A stretch of 64,000 nt of DNA from Utricularia gibba (lineage: Eukaryota > Streptophyta > Magnoliopsida > Lamiales > Lentibulariaceae), in assembly GCA_002189035.1 (NCBI GenBank), contig CM007991.1, forward strand, positions 4,154,001 through 4,218,000, read 5' to 3'. This document shows positions 35,972-47,675 of this stretch, one piece after another. The translations under genes were made by a program, and so were the position numbers. Under the pieces are notes generated by a model. That model ran no database searches. It saw nothing but the letters and a program-made list of their open reading frames with translations, and had not been told where the DNA came from. Position 1 is the stretch's first letter. Each line of letters opens with the position of its first letter.

Positions 35972-38676
35972 CTACACAGATGGGAAGAACTTGTTGAGAT
36001 TGAGAGGCAGAGAGTAGAACTCCTCACTTCTGGCATCAGTCTTATAGGACCTGAATCTATCCCACCATTGCATCCCTCTGTCCTTCCTGGTTGCCGCATC
36101 CTTGGGGGGCAACGTCGTGTCCAGGATCATCGCAACTACTCCGCCCACAAACGCCTCCGAAGAAAACGGAACATTGACCATGTCATTGAACTGCACCATT
36201 GAACAACTGATCATCATCAGCATTGGGCAAGCTCCAGAGATGGTAAATTGTGTATAACAAAGTTGCAGTTGCAGCCTACCCATCTTGCATTCGTGTGGAC
36301 TGGACCGTGTCCTTTAACAGAAAGGTACTGATTGAAGTACTGCGGCACGGAGAGCCCCAGGAAAAATGAGATGGCGAGGATGAACATTGTTCTGAAGCTG
36401 TTCAAGTGGCAATACTGCAGGAGTCCTATGCCTCCAACGCCTGTTGTTGGATCTCGTTATGTTTCGTGGGTTCGGCCTAATGCGCAATCTTGAAAACACA
36501 GAGGGATCAGGCTTACCTACGTAGGCGAAGAGAATGCAGTACAGAGCAGCAACGATGGAAGGAGGTATGGAGGCAAACACAGCTCCGAACTTGCCTGTAT
36601 AACAAGTAATCATGGTGCTTGAATATGGTTAGAGGGAAGTGGTTGGTTTTTGAGGTGGATGTCAAGGAACTTGCCTAGGACTGAGAAGAATATCATGAAG
36701 CCAGCAGATATTTGGACCACTCTTCGGCTACCTACTTTTGTGAATCCAAGCAATCCGGCATTTTCCCTGCATCGAGATCTATGGTTAGATATGCAGCTGA
36801 ATCAGATGGGAACATTGTCAAAGGAGCTGCACTCACACGGATACTGATGAACCATTTCCAGTTCCAAATATACCAGACAACAGCAACGCCATACCCTGAA
36901 ATGATAAGAGTTTAAAAAAACGAAAACAGAGCCTTGACTCTCACAAGCAGCAGCTTTCTGACTTTACCTGCCAGCCAACTCCACGGCTGAGAACAGACTG
37001 TGGAGTGGGAGTTGCACTGGAGTATCTCGAAACAACGACATAAAGACCAGTCGACTGCGAACAAAAGGAGTTTTGCCATGATCTAAGGTACTTGGGTGAT
37101 GTATTACCTCATGGTCAGAAATGGAAGTGTACCTCAACAAGAGCTACAAAAGAAGTAGCCATCATGGCAAATGATTCTCCGGCGTCAAATGTAGGAGCTC
37201 CCCACTGAAAGGGGTAGGGTATTCTGATCCTGGACATGGTGGAAACATTGTAACTTCTACAACTAACATGCTACCGGAAATTCTCATCTAATTTAGATAG
37301 ATTACAGAAGAGTTTCATACCAAGGAGCACCGCTTATGATCCCAGCTCGATCTGTTCTGCAGCTCATTTGAGTGGCTAATGGTGCATCCTTATATGCTCC
37401 CCCAACCGTGAGTATGTGAGCGTATATCCAGACAACGATAACGGTGAACAGTACAGAGAAACGATCCAAGACGTGCCTTCCACCTTTCAGGATTTGAGGT
37501 AAGTACTGAAAAAGTCACTACACTTATAGTAAGGTGATGTTTCCATAAAGCAATGTTTAATGAAAGACTCCTAGCAAGTTCACTTAAAGCAAGATAGGTG
37601 AAGAAATCCCACCTGTGAGAATATGATCAGTAAGACAAGCTGTGGAAGACCAATCTCCACACATTTTGCAAGCTGAAAAAGATTATGAGAGTGAGTCATT
37701 TGTAACGGAAATGACTGACTTCAGTTTGATAAAGAAATCGAAAAGAGATTAATGTAGCAGAATGTATTTCACCAAAGGAAAGCCCAACTCGTATAATCCG
37801 AATCCCGCAAGAGCCACCAAAGGAACAGTAGCGAGAGGGCTCAAGAAGCTGCAACAAAAGCAAAAACAGGTAAGAGAAAAACAAATACATCCAGCATCTC
37901 AGGGTACAGTTCATTTCTGCTACTCTAGATTTCGTTCACCTGATTATGTTTCGCCATAATCCACTAAAACCAATGATAATCTGAAGAGTAGAAGCCACAA
38001 TCATAGAACCCTGAACTCCTCTCATTGTCCTCCTGAATTTCTGTATTTGGAAAAAAAAAACATAAAGTTGAGCACATTGTTTACTTCCCAAATGCTTGAC
38101 AAGGCTTGCTCTATACCTCATGTGGATCCAAAATGTCGCCATATCTGCCAGCCAAGACTATGGACAACGTTGCAGGCACGTAAGTGTAAGAACCTCCAAT
38201 GACGGTTGGGAGTCGAGTCCCAAACAATGTTTGCGCTAGCGTATTCAGACCAGCAACAAATTGAAGTGTCTGAATCGTGAGAGCCTTCTCTTCCTATGTT
38301 GGAGCCAACAGTTAGCTTAGAAATCATGAATCCGCAAGTCTACTCATTTTTTATTGCAAGTCTTACTTTCCCTCCTCCCATTTGGGGAACAAGATATGTT
38401 GGTATTAGCACAGTTGTTCCCAGCATCACAAGGTAGTGCTGGAAGCCTAGCAGTATGGCTTCAGCTACAAGTTCAGATTATCCAGAATGTTGTAACAGAT
38501 AAGTAAGTGATGAACGAGACACAACGTTGGCACCAGATACAAGCAAAGAGAAATAACTTACGCCAAGGAGGAGGGCTAGTGATGCAGTAAGAAACTCCAA
38601 GCAACTGATCCTTCACTGGATGTGGGAGTAAATCCTCTTGTTTCGTTTGCGGCGCAGCTGTCGTCCCACCAGCCAT
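35972..38676 (-). CDS. Nucleobase-ascorbate transporter (NAT/NCS2 family)
   Basis: Fourteen exons: 38676..38562, 38464..38367, 38293..38117, 38040..37940, 37848..37773, 37672..37613, 37505..37321, 37229..37133, 37054..36968, 36895..36837, 36766..36675, 36594..36517, 36440..36280, 36190..35972; 534 residues, normal for plant NATs. Every junction keeps phase. Family marks: the GFQHYLVMLGTTVLIPT helix with its QH motif, GTRLPTVIGGSYTYV, QSVLSRGVGWQ, then LLSGIFGTGNGSSVSVENAG (the NAT signature region), and the conserved tail RGMQWWDRFRSYKTD through EEFYSLPLNLNKFFPSV. It is a multi-pass membrane protein that co-transports purine/pyrimidine bases; plant substrates are often untested. The intron after exon 11 starts with GC (AG|GCAAGT) in place of GT. 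The start is the ATG giving MAGGTTAAP; upstream is likely 5' UTR. Confidence 0.95.
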
Positions 38677-40586
38677 GGCTACCGCCTCCTTTTCACTTGC
38701 AGAAACTAGAAGCGTTAAGCTTACAGAATCTGAGACAGTGCTCAAGCAGAATAGTTAACTACAGATGTTTGCTGAAACCTTGCAAGATCCAAAAAACTTT
38801 TGTTACCTCTAGAAGACAGTGCTAGCCAATCTTTATGTGGTCAACAAAAACATGCCATGCAAAGAAGATGTCCCGAAGAATGTAAAAAAGGTGAAGAGTG
38901 CTTCACAAGTAGCCGAGCTGGTGATTTTACCGCAAAAAAAGTGGCCCCGGACCGCTGTCATGATATTCAAAAATAACCCATAAAGCAAATCTGAAGGTAG
39001 GACAATATGGCCAAATCAACTGAGGTGAAATAGAGTAAAAGGAAGAGACAGGACAGTAAAAAGAAAAAGCAAGGAACCAACGTTCTGCAACTCCAAGGGA
39101 ATCTCGTTCATGGTAGTCTTTTGTTCCCTTTGGATTGGCATCAAACTTTGAATTTTCCCTGTCTTTAGCACTAAGCATTTCCCTTTGTTCTCCTCTTACT
39201 TGAGAGATAAGCTTGATTGGCATCTTCTTCTCGCTTGATAATGATACAGCTATGTTACAAATGAACATTTAGCCATAGCGACAAGCCGCATATTCCTAAT
39301 TTTCCACTTAAATGGACAGCCATAATTCAAGACAACCCAACGGGAAACTGGAACACTCTTCACAATTTAGAATAAAGATTTTCACTTGCTACATAATTCT
39401 TGTTCTCAAATCTGCTTTAACCCGAGATCTTTTTGTTACATAGGTCTCACTGTTATTCAAGAATTCACAAACCTTAATAAGGCAAACTCTCTACCACAAA
39501 ATAGATGCAGGGTGTACCCCAGAGCTTCAGATCATCAAGTTTTCATTCGACACTCACTGAGTTTGAATTCAATATCTGAAAGTAAAACAACATAGGAGTG
39601 CATCATTAACACAAATAGTAGATTGCTTAATACAAGTGAAGATTTGTACATCATTGACTAATCCCTGGATTGCAACCTGCACGTCTCCAGTTCAAGCTGA
39701 AGAAGAGATTTAGAGAGAATGAGGAGAATACAAAGGAGTCAAGTATGATGATTGATGAGCTCGTGCTGCGATCAAAAAAGTAATCAAAAGTCAGCAAAGA
39801 TAAAGCAGTAACTCGAGAACTAAAACTAAGACTAACATACGTTTTAGATAAAGCAATAAAACTCAGCAGTGACCCCCCACTCCAATCCTCTCGGCATCAG
39901 TTTCCGCTTGTCCGAAATTAAAAGTCCGTACAGAGAAGCATCGCGAACCACTACGAAAAGTGAACCACGTCAAGAAACAAAAGGGACAAAAAAACACGAA
40001 ATAGGACCGACCTTGCTGAAGCCCCTTCCTAGCCTGCAGAGTATTGAGATCAGCAGAACGCCTGCTTAACATCAAGTGGGTCTTCACCCTGCCCTGAAAA
40101 GCCGAATTCTTTGATATAATTAGCCTTCAGCAGCCTTACATTCCTCTTGCACCCAGACGCAGACCCAGTTCCACGCCATCTTGTGATTTGACTAGTAGAG
40201 TTAAAGAATGTTAACAAAATGCATGAGACTCTTCTCGAAGGGTCGTCTTGATCGACAAAATGCATCCTAATGCAAATTCTTCATCTCACCCAATTACTTT
40301 TACGCTACCCTGGTCCCTTACACTACAATTATACCTCAACGATACCCCCATGTCATTCTTCTTCCATTTCTCATTTCCATGAAAGCTAAAACCTGGTAAA
40401 ATTCAAATCTTGACCAGTGGTTTTTAACATCAGGTGATTTTGTCGTCAACTTTATCATCAGAAGAGCGGATGATCGTGTATAGATGAATATTGTTGCAGA
40501 CTTACGCTCTTTTGAATGGATCTACTGGTTCGCTTTCAAAAAAAAAAAAAAAAAGGTTGCAACTTCCACAATGGGCATAGTAATTT
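38677..40586. other. Region between transporter and kinase; 5' UTR and unassigned frames
   Basis: 38700-39270 probably holds the promoter and a 5' UTR exon of the minus-strand transporter. On the minus strand, open stretches at about 39240-39080 (QREMLSAKDRENSKFDANPK) and 40080-39990 (KTHLMLSRRSADLNTLQARK) have a protein-like look and are bounded by possible splice sites (CAAG|gtcgg near 40011), but I could not join them into a gene or name a family. 40500-40586 is kinase 3' flank and includes an A15 run on the + strand at about 40539. Confidence 0.3.
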
Positions 40587-42154
40587 TCATGTCATCCGGA
40601 ATCTTCCTAGTACTTCCGTGGTGAACAGAGATATCAACTGAAGTTCCTTTACACACTCCTCCATTGAAGGCCTCTCTCGACCATCGACTCGAACGCACCG
40701 AGATGCTAGTTTCGCAAACCCGATAATGGATTCCATCATGTAAGAATGCCACGCCATATCAGGATCAATCACCTTTTTCAGTTTCCTCTTGTCATCGAGT
40801 ATATGTCTGACCTGTGAAAATCAAGATATACAGACCAAAAGGATCAATCATCCATTGGTGTCTTTCAATTTTGCTAAGTTCTAGGAATTTAAAGGTTCAG
40901 AATCACCTCTAGTACTAAACTTTTTTCATTCAGGTCCAGTGCTCTTCTTCCAGTCAAAAGCTCGAGCAGAACCACCCCGAATGCGTAGACGTCACTCTGT
41001 AGAGTAAGTTTACCTGTCTGTTCCCAATGCTATTTACGATCAGAAGATTAAGCTATGTTACAGCCATGAATGCTTTTGAATGAAAAGCATACCAAGGCAT
41101 ACTCAGGATCAAAGTATCCAAAGGTACCAAGAACCGTAGATGTCACACAAGTTTCCTGCCCATCCAACATTAGCTTTGCCAGTCCGAAATCCGATATCTG
41201 TTTGGTAGATGAAGAATAGAGAAACATGGTTATCTGACAATGATAACAAAAAAAGATTTTTTTTATTCTTGAGTTAAGTCACTTGTTCCTACCTTTGCTT
41301 CGTAATTCTCATCGAGGAGGATGTTAGAGGACTTCAAGTCTCTATGAATAATGGGACTCCCTAAATGTGGACATGAGTGGAGATATGCAAGCCCTCTTGC
41401 AGCACCAAGGGCGATTTTGATCCGTAAGGGCCAATCCATCTTTATATCTCTTGTTCCTATATCATCAATTTCATGCAGCATTAGAGGATTCAATGAAATG
41501 GACAATAGAACCTGTCTGCCATGTGCTGTTAAAAACCAACCATTTAAGTTATCTTGCAAGTTCCCTTTACGCATGTATTCATACACGATAAATCTTTGCT
41601 TCCCATCAGCACAATATCCAATAAGGCTTACGAGATTTGGATGAGACAACCTGCTCAAAAGATCAACCTCTACCCGGAACTCCCTTTCCCCTTGTGCTGC
41701 TTTGAATTGTGGTAGCTGGAGCATTCGCTTGATTGCCACAACCTGAGAATTCAAAAGGCATCCTTCATACTAGTTTACCATCATCAATTCGGGTTGACTG
41801 AAAAAATGCGTAGTAAAATATGTATACCTCCCCAGACTTCAGAGTTCCCATGTACACTTTGCCAAAACCCCCCTTTCCAACCACTTTCTGCTCTCTAAAA
41901 CCATCTGTTGCTTCTTCCATTTCTCTCTGTGTAAATACTTGTGATGAATTTCGTCTTTTTGTTTGTGGGAACTGGTAATCCATTGTCCACAACTCCACAG
42001 GCTTGTATATCCCTGGGAAACAGGAATTGCAGCTGCAGTCAAAAATGTTCATGATCATGCACAACAGGACGGTAAATACATTACATGGATTGATGTGGTC
42101 CTCTGACTTGCTTCTCCTACGTTTGCTCCAGGCATGGGCTAATGCTAACCGCAT
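40587..42154 (-). CDS. Receptor-like cytoplasmic kinase, PBL28-like
   Basis: Seven exons: 42154..42085, 42012..41828, 41742..41541, 41456..41293, 41197..41093, 41017..40907, 40811..40587; 353 residues. There is no signal peptide or membrane segment, so it is a cytoplasmic kinase. Kinase landmarks: [15 protein letters not shown]-loop GKGGFGKVY (69-77), VAIK with the ATP lysine K90, [62 protein letters not shown] and [13 protein letters not shown]. The order and tail (ending GRFRMT) match the PBL28-type branch of RLCK family VII, which relays signals from surface receptors. The subfamily is by resemblance; substrate and receptor are unknown. All catalytic residues are present. The first exon (23 codons, basic) and its junction with exon 2 are the least certain part. 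Confidence 0.88.
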
Positions 42155-44978
42155 TTTCGGAAACGTTGGATGCTACCCTCTGGAGCAAACACTGTAAGGT
42201 TAGACAAACTGAAGCGAGAAATGATGCTGATTTGCAGGACAGTTGTACAAACTGCCGACAAGATTATACCATCGAGTAGAATGCAGAATCCCCATTGGAG
42301 TACGATTAAAGCAAATAAGAAGTTGACAATGTTTATGCTTAGCTCTACCCACCAAGATTTCTGCCTTGAAGGAACAGAGAAAAGCTACCTTATGTTAAAG
42401 GTGCCATCGTATAGTTTTTTTATCTGTCTCATTGTTTTTTACAGGAGAGACAAACTACCCTCTCATGGTGCCTGATTCTGTATAAATTGTTTTTGTATGC
42501 GTTGTAACATAAAGCTCCTTTTTTTCCAAACCCGAACTCCCATGAATCGGAACCTCTCAAAACCACAGACAAACTTGAACGAAAATCACCAACAGACGTG
42601 CAAAATACGCTTGTACGATGATAAAGTGGTTACGGTTGAGAGGTAACTTTCTCATGTACCTCAAGTTACCATGGTGAGAGCCCTCCATCGAGCCTTCCTT
42701 CTTCAACACTTTGATAGCTCTGGTTTACTCACTAGACACAAGAACTCCACTTCATGCGATGCGGCTATTGTGATCCAACGGCTTTCTGCAAATGGTGTAA
42801 TCAATGAAGATGCCAACCACGCACGGGACGACCATAATCATGTCATCCCTACCCCACCGATCAAAAGCAGGAATTTTTATGACTCCCATCCCATGTCTTT
42901 CGCCCAACTCATTCCTAGAGTAATAACCGTAAGCAAAGATGCATTGTTATGAGAGGTATGAAACACATACCTCCACAAACACCACATTCTGTGGTATCTG
43001 GATTCAAATACTCATCTCCCAAAAAGGTTGCGGGTTCTTCTAGTTTTTAGATCAATCCCAACAATACATCAAATGCGAGAATCACTCATCTCTAAAGGGA
43101 AAGAACAAGGAAGGCGGTTGCATCCGTAAAATGTCTCACTACATATTTCCGAAGCATCATGAACCCCAGTCCTGAATGCTCACGCCCATGGCGCAGCATG
43201 CTTCCTACTCCATCACCTCCTTCTGGGCTCGTGCAGAGAATGATCCCCTCATTAATGGGCCTTCGTATTTACCCCGTACAACAGCTGCACCCATTAAAGT
43301 TGTGCGCTTGGGCCAACAATTTTCAGCATGGAGATGCACTCTGCTGAAATTGTGCGTGTGAACGCAAGCACGCAGCGGCTGGACACACGACCCATTCAAA
43401 AAAGAGGACATTTTTACCGACCTCCCCTTCAACTGGCACCCGAAACTTCCGACTATAAATAGGGCATGTCATGTAAATGTTTAACGGTTGTGTAGTAATT
43501 ATGCCAATTTGTAAGTATTCTAATGTTTAACGGTTTTATAACAATATTAGAAATTCAGATTTTATAATTAATTTTATAAATTATTGAATTTTTTGAATAT
43601 TCATATTAATGATTAAATAATAAATTAATTTAAAAAATTATACTATTCCTTTTACATATTTTTTTAAAAAAATACATTTTTATCATAATATTAAATTATT
43701 ATTAAATCAATTTAATATACTATTTTCTAAGATATTATATTAAATTATTATATAATTTAATATATTAAACTTTATTTTATTAAATTTTATATTATCTCAT
43801 AAAATAGTTTTACAATCTAAAAACTGATTTTATTTATATAATATCACAATTATTCTATTTTATATAATTTGAAACATACAGAATATACTCATAATATTCT
43901 AAAAATCATACATTGATCGATCTTTTAGTTCAGTTCCTCTTAAAATCTCTATTTTTTTTTCTTTTTAAGCACCATAAACATTATCTTCAAACATGTGTTC
44001 CTATTGGGATTATGTAACATAGGATCTCAAATTGATGTTATAGACTACTCAAGTATTGATATTTGATGAGAAATGTCCATTTAGAACACCTTCTGTTTCT
44101 ATAAACCCTATTATAAAAAGAATAAAATTAGGAAAAAAACAATATATTGTTTTTACAGTATATGAAAATGATTGAAACATTTGGTCTGAAAAATGAGTGA
44201 AATGCAATGATGGGAGATGCATGGCAATTGGCATCCAGCTCCACCACTTCCAAACACACACATTCTCTTCCATGGAGATGGAGCCGCCTCTCTGTTCAAA
44301 CCAACACTCATTTCCTCAAGTGGCGACTGCTTTTACTACCCACAGGCCACAGACCACACTTGTAGTTGGATCCACCCATCGCATCGCTTATCCTTCCAGT
44401 TCTTCATTATTGCTCGCTCCACAAAACCCCATTCCCCCTCCTTTCTTTTTCAGTTCGGCAATTCTGTAGTAACTTAACATATGCGCACTGCTGAATGCTG
44501 ATGGGTATGATGACTGTTCTGTTTTTGTGGAATCCCATGTAATATTCTTGCCGAACCAAAGGATCGGTCCATAGATCCATCCATCATTCTGTGCTCTGCG
44601 CTGCGCCCGCCAACTGCGAAAAGGCTGCTGCGACACAAGGCAAGGCACACAACTAACGAAGCGGTTAAAATGATTTTCACCAAACTGCAAAAGGGAGGGA
44701 GATGATGAATGAAGCCTGTGCAGTCATGATGGATGGAGTCTGTGGTCTGTGTGCGTGGTGGTTAATTGGTGAATAATAAATACTCCATCCACAAGCGCAA
44801 GCCACCCTTCCTCCTCTTCTCTTCCCTGCTCTCCATTTTCAATGCAAGCTGCGGGCTGGGGGTGGGGCGGCTGGCGTACGCACCACCACACCCCACCAAC
44901 TCAACATAAAATAATTCATTTTTAATCCACTTACAATTAAATATATATAAAATAAGCACACTAGAAAAAAATAAAATT
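42155..44978. other. Long spacer upstream of the kinase, no gene assigned
   Basis: 42155-43450 has near-genic base composition and several open frames on both strands, including 42671..42952 (+), 43159..43347 (+) and 44388..44690 (-). None carries a motif I recognise and none joins into a splice-consistent gene. 43480-44040 is AT-rich. The first few hundred bases are the likely kinase promoter. Confidence 0.35.
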
Positions 44979-45567
44979 GGTGATATAAAGTTTTCATAAA
45001 TATTACTTTGTGAAATACCCTATTTTTTATAAGATTTGTAAAATACCTTTTATAAATTTATCGGAATTATGTAATTTGATAATTAAATGTTATTTGGATT
45101 GAGTATATATATATATATATATTTTATGTATTACGTATAATTTGATCTTTTAAAATATTTTGGATAGAGTATTTATTTTTTTAATATTTTATTAATTATA
45201 TTACATATCATTCGATTGTTTTAATTATTTGTATTGACTGTTTGTTTATTCTTTATTTTAAATTTATGTGACACATCATTTTATTATTTGAAAGTATTTG
45301 GGTTGAGTCCTTATTTACTATTTATTATGAACTTGTATTACACATTATTATTCAATCGTTAATTATCAATATAATCAAATGTAAATTAATTATTTATTTT
45401 GAACATATTTGTATATTTTAATTATTATTTGTTCATATATTTATTATTTGTTCTTTATTACACATTGTCACTTGATCTAAAAAATACTTAATAAACAAAT
45501 GACATAATTCTGAAAAAATAACAGGGACTATTTCACAAACTAATTTTTGGGCAATAGGTATATCACC
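44979..45567. mobile_element. MITE-like element, copy 2
   Basis: 589-bp relative of the element at 25247-25893, in the same orientation. The left end is GGTGATATAAAG and the reverse complement of the right end GGTGATATACC, followed on both sides by TTTGTGAAATA-type sequence. It shares internal blocks with copy 1, such as TTATTTGGATTGAGTA-like and CACATTGTCACT words. Both copies are preceded by AAAATT on the left. It has no coding capacity and includes a short (TA)n run at about 45104-45121. Confidence 0.65.
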
Positions 45568-46261
45568 CATGAAGCCAAACACACTGTATTTCCAAAATTA
45601 TAAAAGAGAATTTATTCCAAATATATATTAGGTTTCTGTCTGATCCCAATTCTCGAAAATCATTTTTTGTAAGTGTTTATAATCAAATAATTTGTTTAAA
45701 AAAGAAATCCTGTTTTTCTTTTTTAATCGAGTTTTGCTACTTACCCTAACATGACAATATTTCTAAATGAGCTCCTCGGGTTGGATGGTTTGGTGGTGGA
45801 TGGATTCTCCATCCAATCCACGCTAGTCATTCATCTCATCTTACAATAATATGTATTTTATATATTTTTTTAGTACAACATTTAAGAAAAAAAAAGTTGG
45901 TGGGGGCGACGACCCCTATCTGTCCCCCGCGCCCTGGATCCGTTTGAGAAGATGGGATGGAGAATATGAACACACACACACACAAATGAGTAAGATGCTT
46001 TTAATCAATCAATCCCATGGAGATGGAGGTGGAGGTGTCGAGATTCTCCCTTAGAATGAATTTAGTTTTGTGTTACGTTTCTCGATGCGATGAAAAAAGT
46101 GGTTGCGGTGTGATGCATATAAATGGTGTCGAGAGGGGGGCGCAGTCGGTTTAGCATCCAACATGGAGAAATTTTGAAAAGAAAATGATGAAGAAGGCAG
46201 ATAAAAAAGGCTGAGAGCGACTCATCTTTTTTCTTTGCATCAAAGGAAGCAAAAGCAACCC
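45568..46261 (+). other. Upstream region of the RSS3-like gene
   Basis: Holds short inverted words around 45790-45825 (GGATGGA...TCCATCC) and a CA dinucleotide run near 45970. The last 200 bases are likely promoter and 5' UTR of the next gene. No coding exon seen. Confidence 0.4.
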
Positions 46262-47675
46262 ATGGAAGAGCAGCACCTGCCTGTGACTCATCTTCTTCAA
46301 CACACACTCAGAAGCCTCTGCCTCCATGGAAATTCTCAATGGGTTTACGCTGTTTATTGGAGAATCCTCCCAAGGAACTTCCCACCTCCCAAGTAAGCCC
46401 TCTCCCCTCTCTCTCTGTCTCTTCTCTTGAGGCCGGTGTGCTGTTCTTGATTGGGCTCTGCATTGTAGGTGGGATGGTCAAGGGGTATCTGTGACAGATC
46501 CAGAGGAAACAGAAGGAACTGGTGTGTGTTTCAGTTTTTACCATACGCACAAATACGAGATCTAGTACGACTCATAACTGAACTGGATCACGTTAAAAAC
46601 TTTGAACCCAAGGCAACTTGAAGGAATAATTTGTTTTTAACTCTTTTCATTATTTGAGTTTTGGAGCTGTTTTCGTTGGATTCAGGATATTGGTATGGGA
46701 AGACGGCTTTTGCAACTTTGCGGAGGCGGGCAGCGCAGGCACGTCGGCTTACGGCAGCAGCGACTTCCATCTTTATCAGGGACTGCAGCCAGAGCTGTTC
46801 TTCAAGATGTCTCATGAAATCTACAACTACGGAGAGGGGTAGGGGAAATTGAAAAGGGAAGGGAGAAAAAAAAAAGCATTCTTTCCTCCCTAACGCTTCA
46901 TTATATTTGACATGCAGTTTGATCGGGAAAGTAGCAGCTGATCAAAGCCACAGGTGGATCCACAACGAAGCAAACGTTGAACAAGCGAAGTTGATGTCTG
47001 CATGGGCTCATGAGTCACTTGACTCAGTACGTTGCTATCAGAGTTGTACAATGATTCAGCTTCATTAATCAGACCAGTTACTTTACTTCCCTGTTACAAG
47101 CTCTGATCCTATCTGTGTTTTCCCTTTCTCTCTTCTCCTTCACCTGTCAGCATCCAAGGACTTGGGAAGCACAGTTTCAGTCTGGAATTAAAGTAAGTGG
47201 CTTTCTTTTACTCTAAATACACTTAGTTGTTTCACGGTGGTCACACATAATACTACCCTCCTTTTCACATCCTAAGTGGATCCAGAAACCGGCTCCTTTT
47301 GCGTTGATTGTTTTGCAGACAATCGCCTTGATTGCTATCGGTGAAGGCATCCTTCAACTAGGAGCAGTTCACAAGGTTTCACCCCATCTACGTCCCATAC
47401 ATCATCTATCTGTTCTGTCCTCCCTTAGCAGCAGCAGCAGTAGCCAACAGAACGTGAACTCGACTGATGCGCAGGTGATGGAGGACTTGAGCTACGTGGT
47501 GATGGTGAGGAAGAAGTTGAGCTACATAGAGAGCATCCCAGGGGTGTTATTGCCGCATCCATCCTCCGGCGGAGCATGCTCTCTGAAGGCTCAACCCGCA
47601 CCATCCGATGCATGGAATCTTCACAGTGATTTGTTCCCAAATGACCATGTCGCCACTCCCCTCCAATCAAGCTGA
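46262..47675 (+). CDS. RICE SALT SENSITIVE 3-like MYC_N-domain protein, frame broken
   Basis: Seven exons: 46262..46392, 46469..46521, 46686..46838, 46918..47026, 47151..47192, 47319..47375, 47475..47675. The family (RSS3 and the so-called WNK-related bHLH-MYC_N proteins) has a MYC_N domain without a DNA-binding helix and bridges bHLH and JAZ proteins. Matches in order: HLLQHTLRSLCLHGNSQWVY, YWRILPRNFPPPK, DRSRGNRRNW, ILVWEDGFCNFAEA, GLQPELFFKMSHEIYNYGEG, LIGKVAADQSHRWIHNEANV, HPRTWEAQFQSGIK, TIALIAIGEGILQLGAVHK and SYIESIPGVLLPHPSS. Exon 2 changes frame inside itself: it opens KWD and must end GNRRNW, one base short, at a GGGG run (46482-46485). The last exon stops at 47675 while the conserved ITPSMSSLEALLSKLP continues in another frame. 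Either the gene is damaged or the sequence has base errors. Confidence 0.8.

Noticed and set aside
44197..44477. Two overlapping 86-90 codon + strand frames
   Set aside because: No motif, no splice partner, and overlap in different frames with a minus-strand frame; nothing favours any of them.
45775..45830. Possible microRNA hairpin (GGATGGA...TCCATCC)
   Set aside because: The paired arms are only 7-8 bases, too short for a precursor stem.
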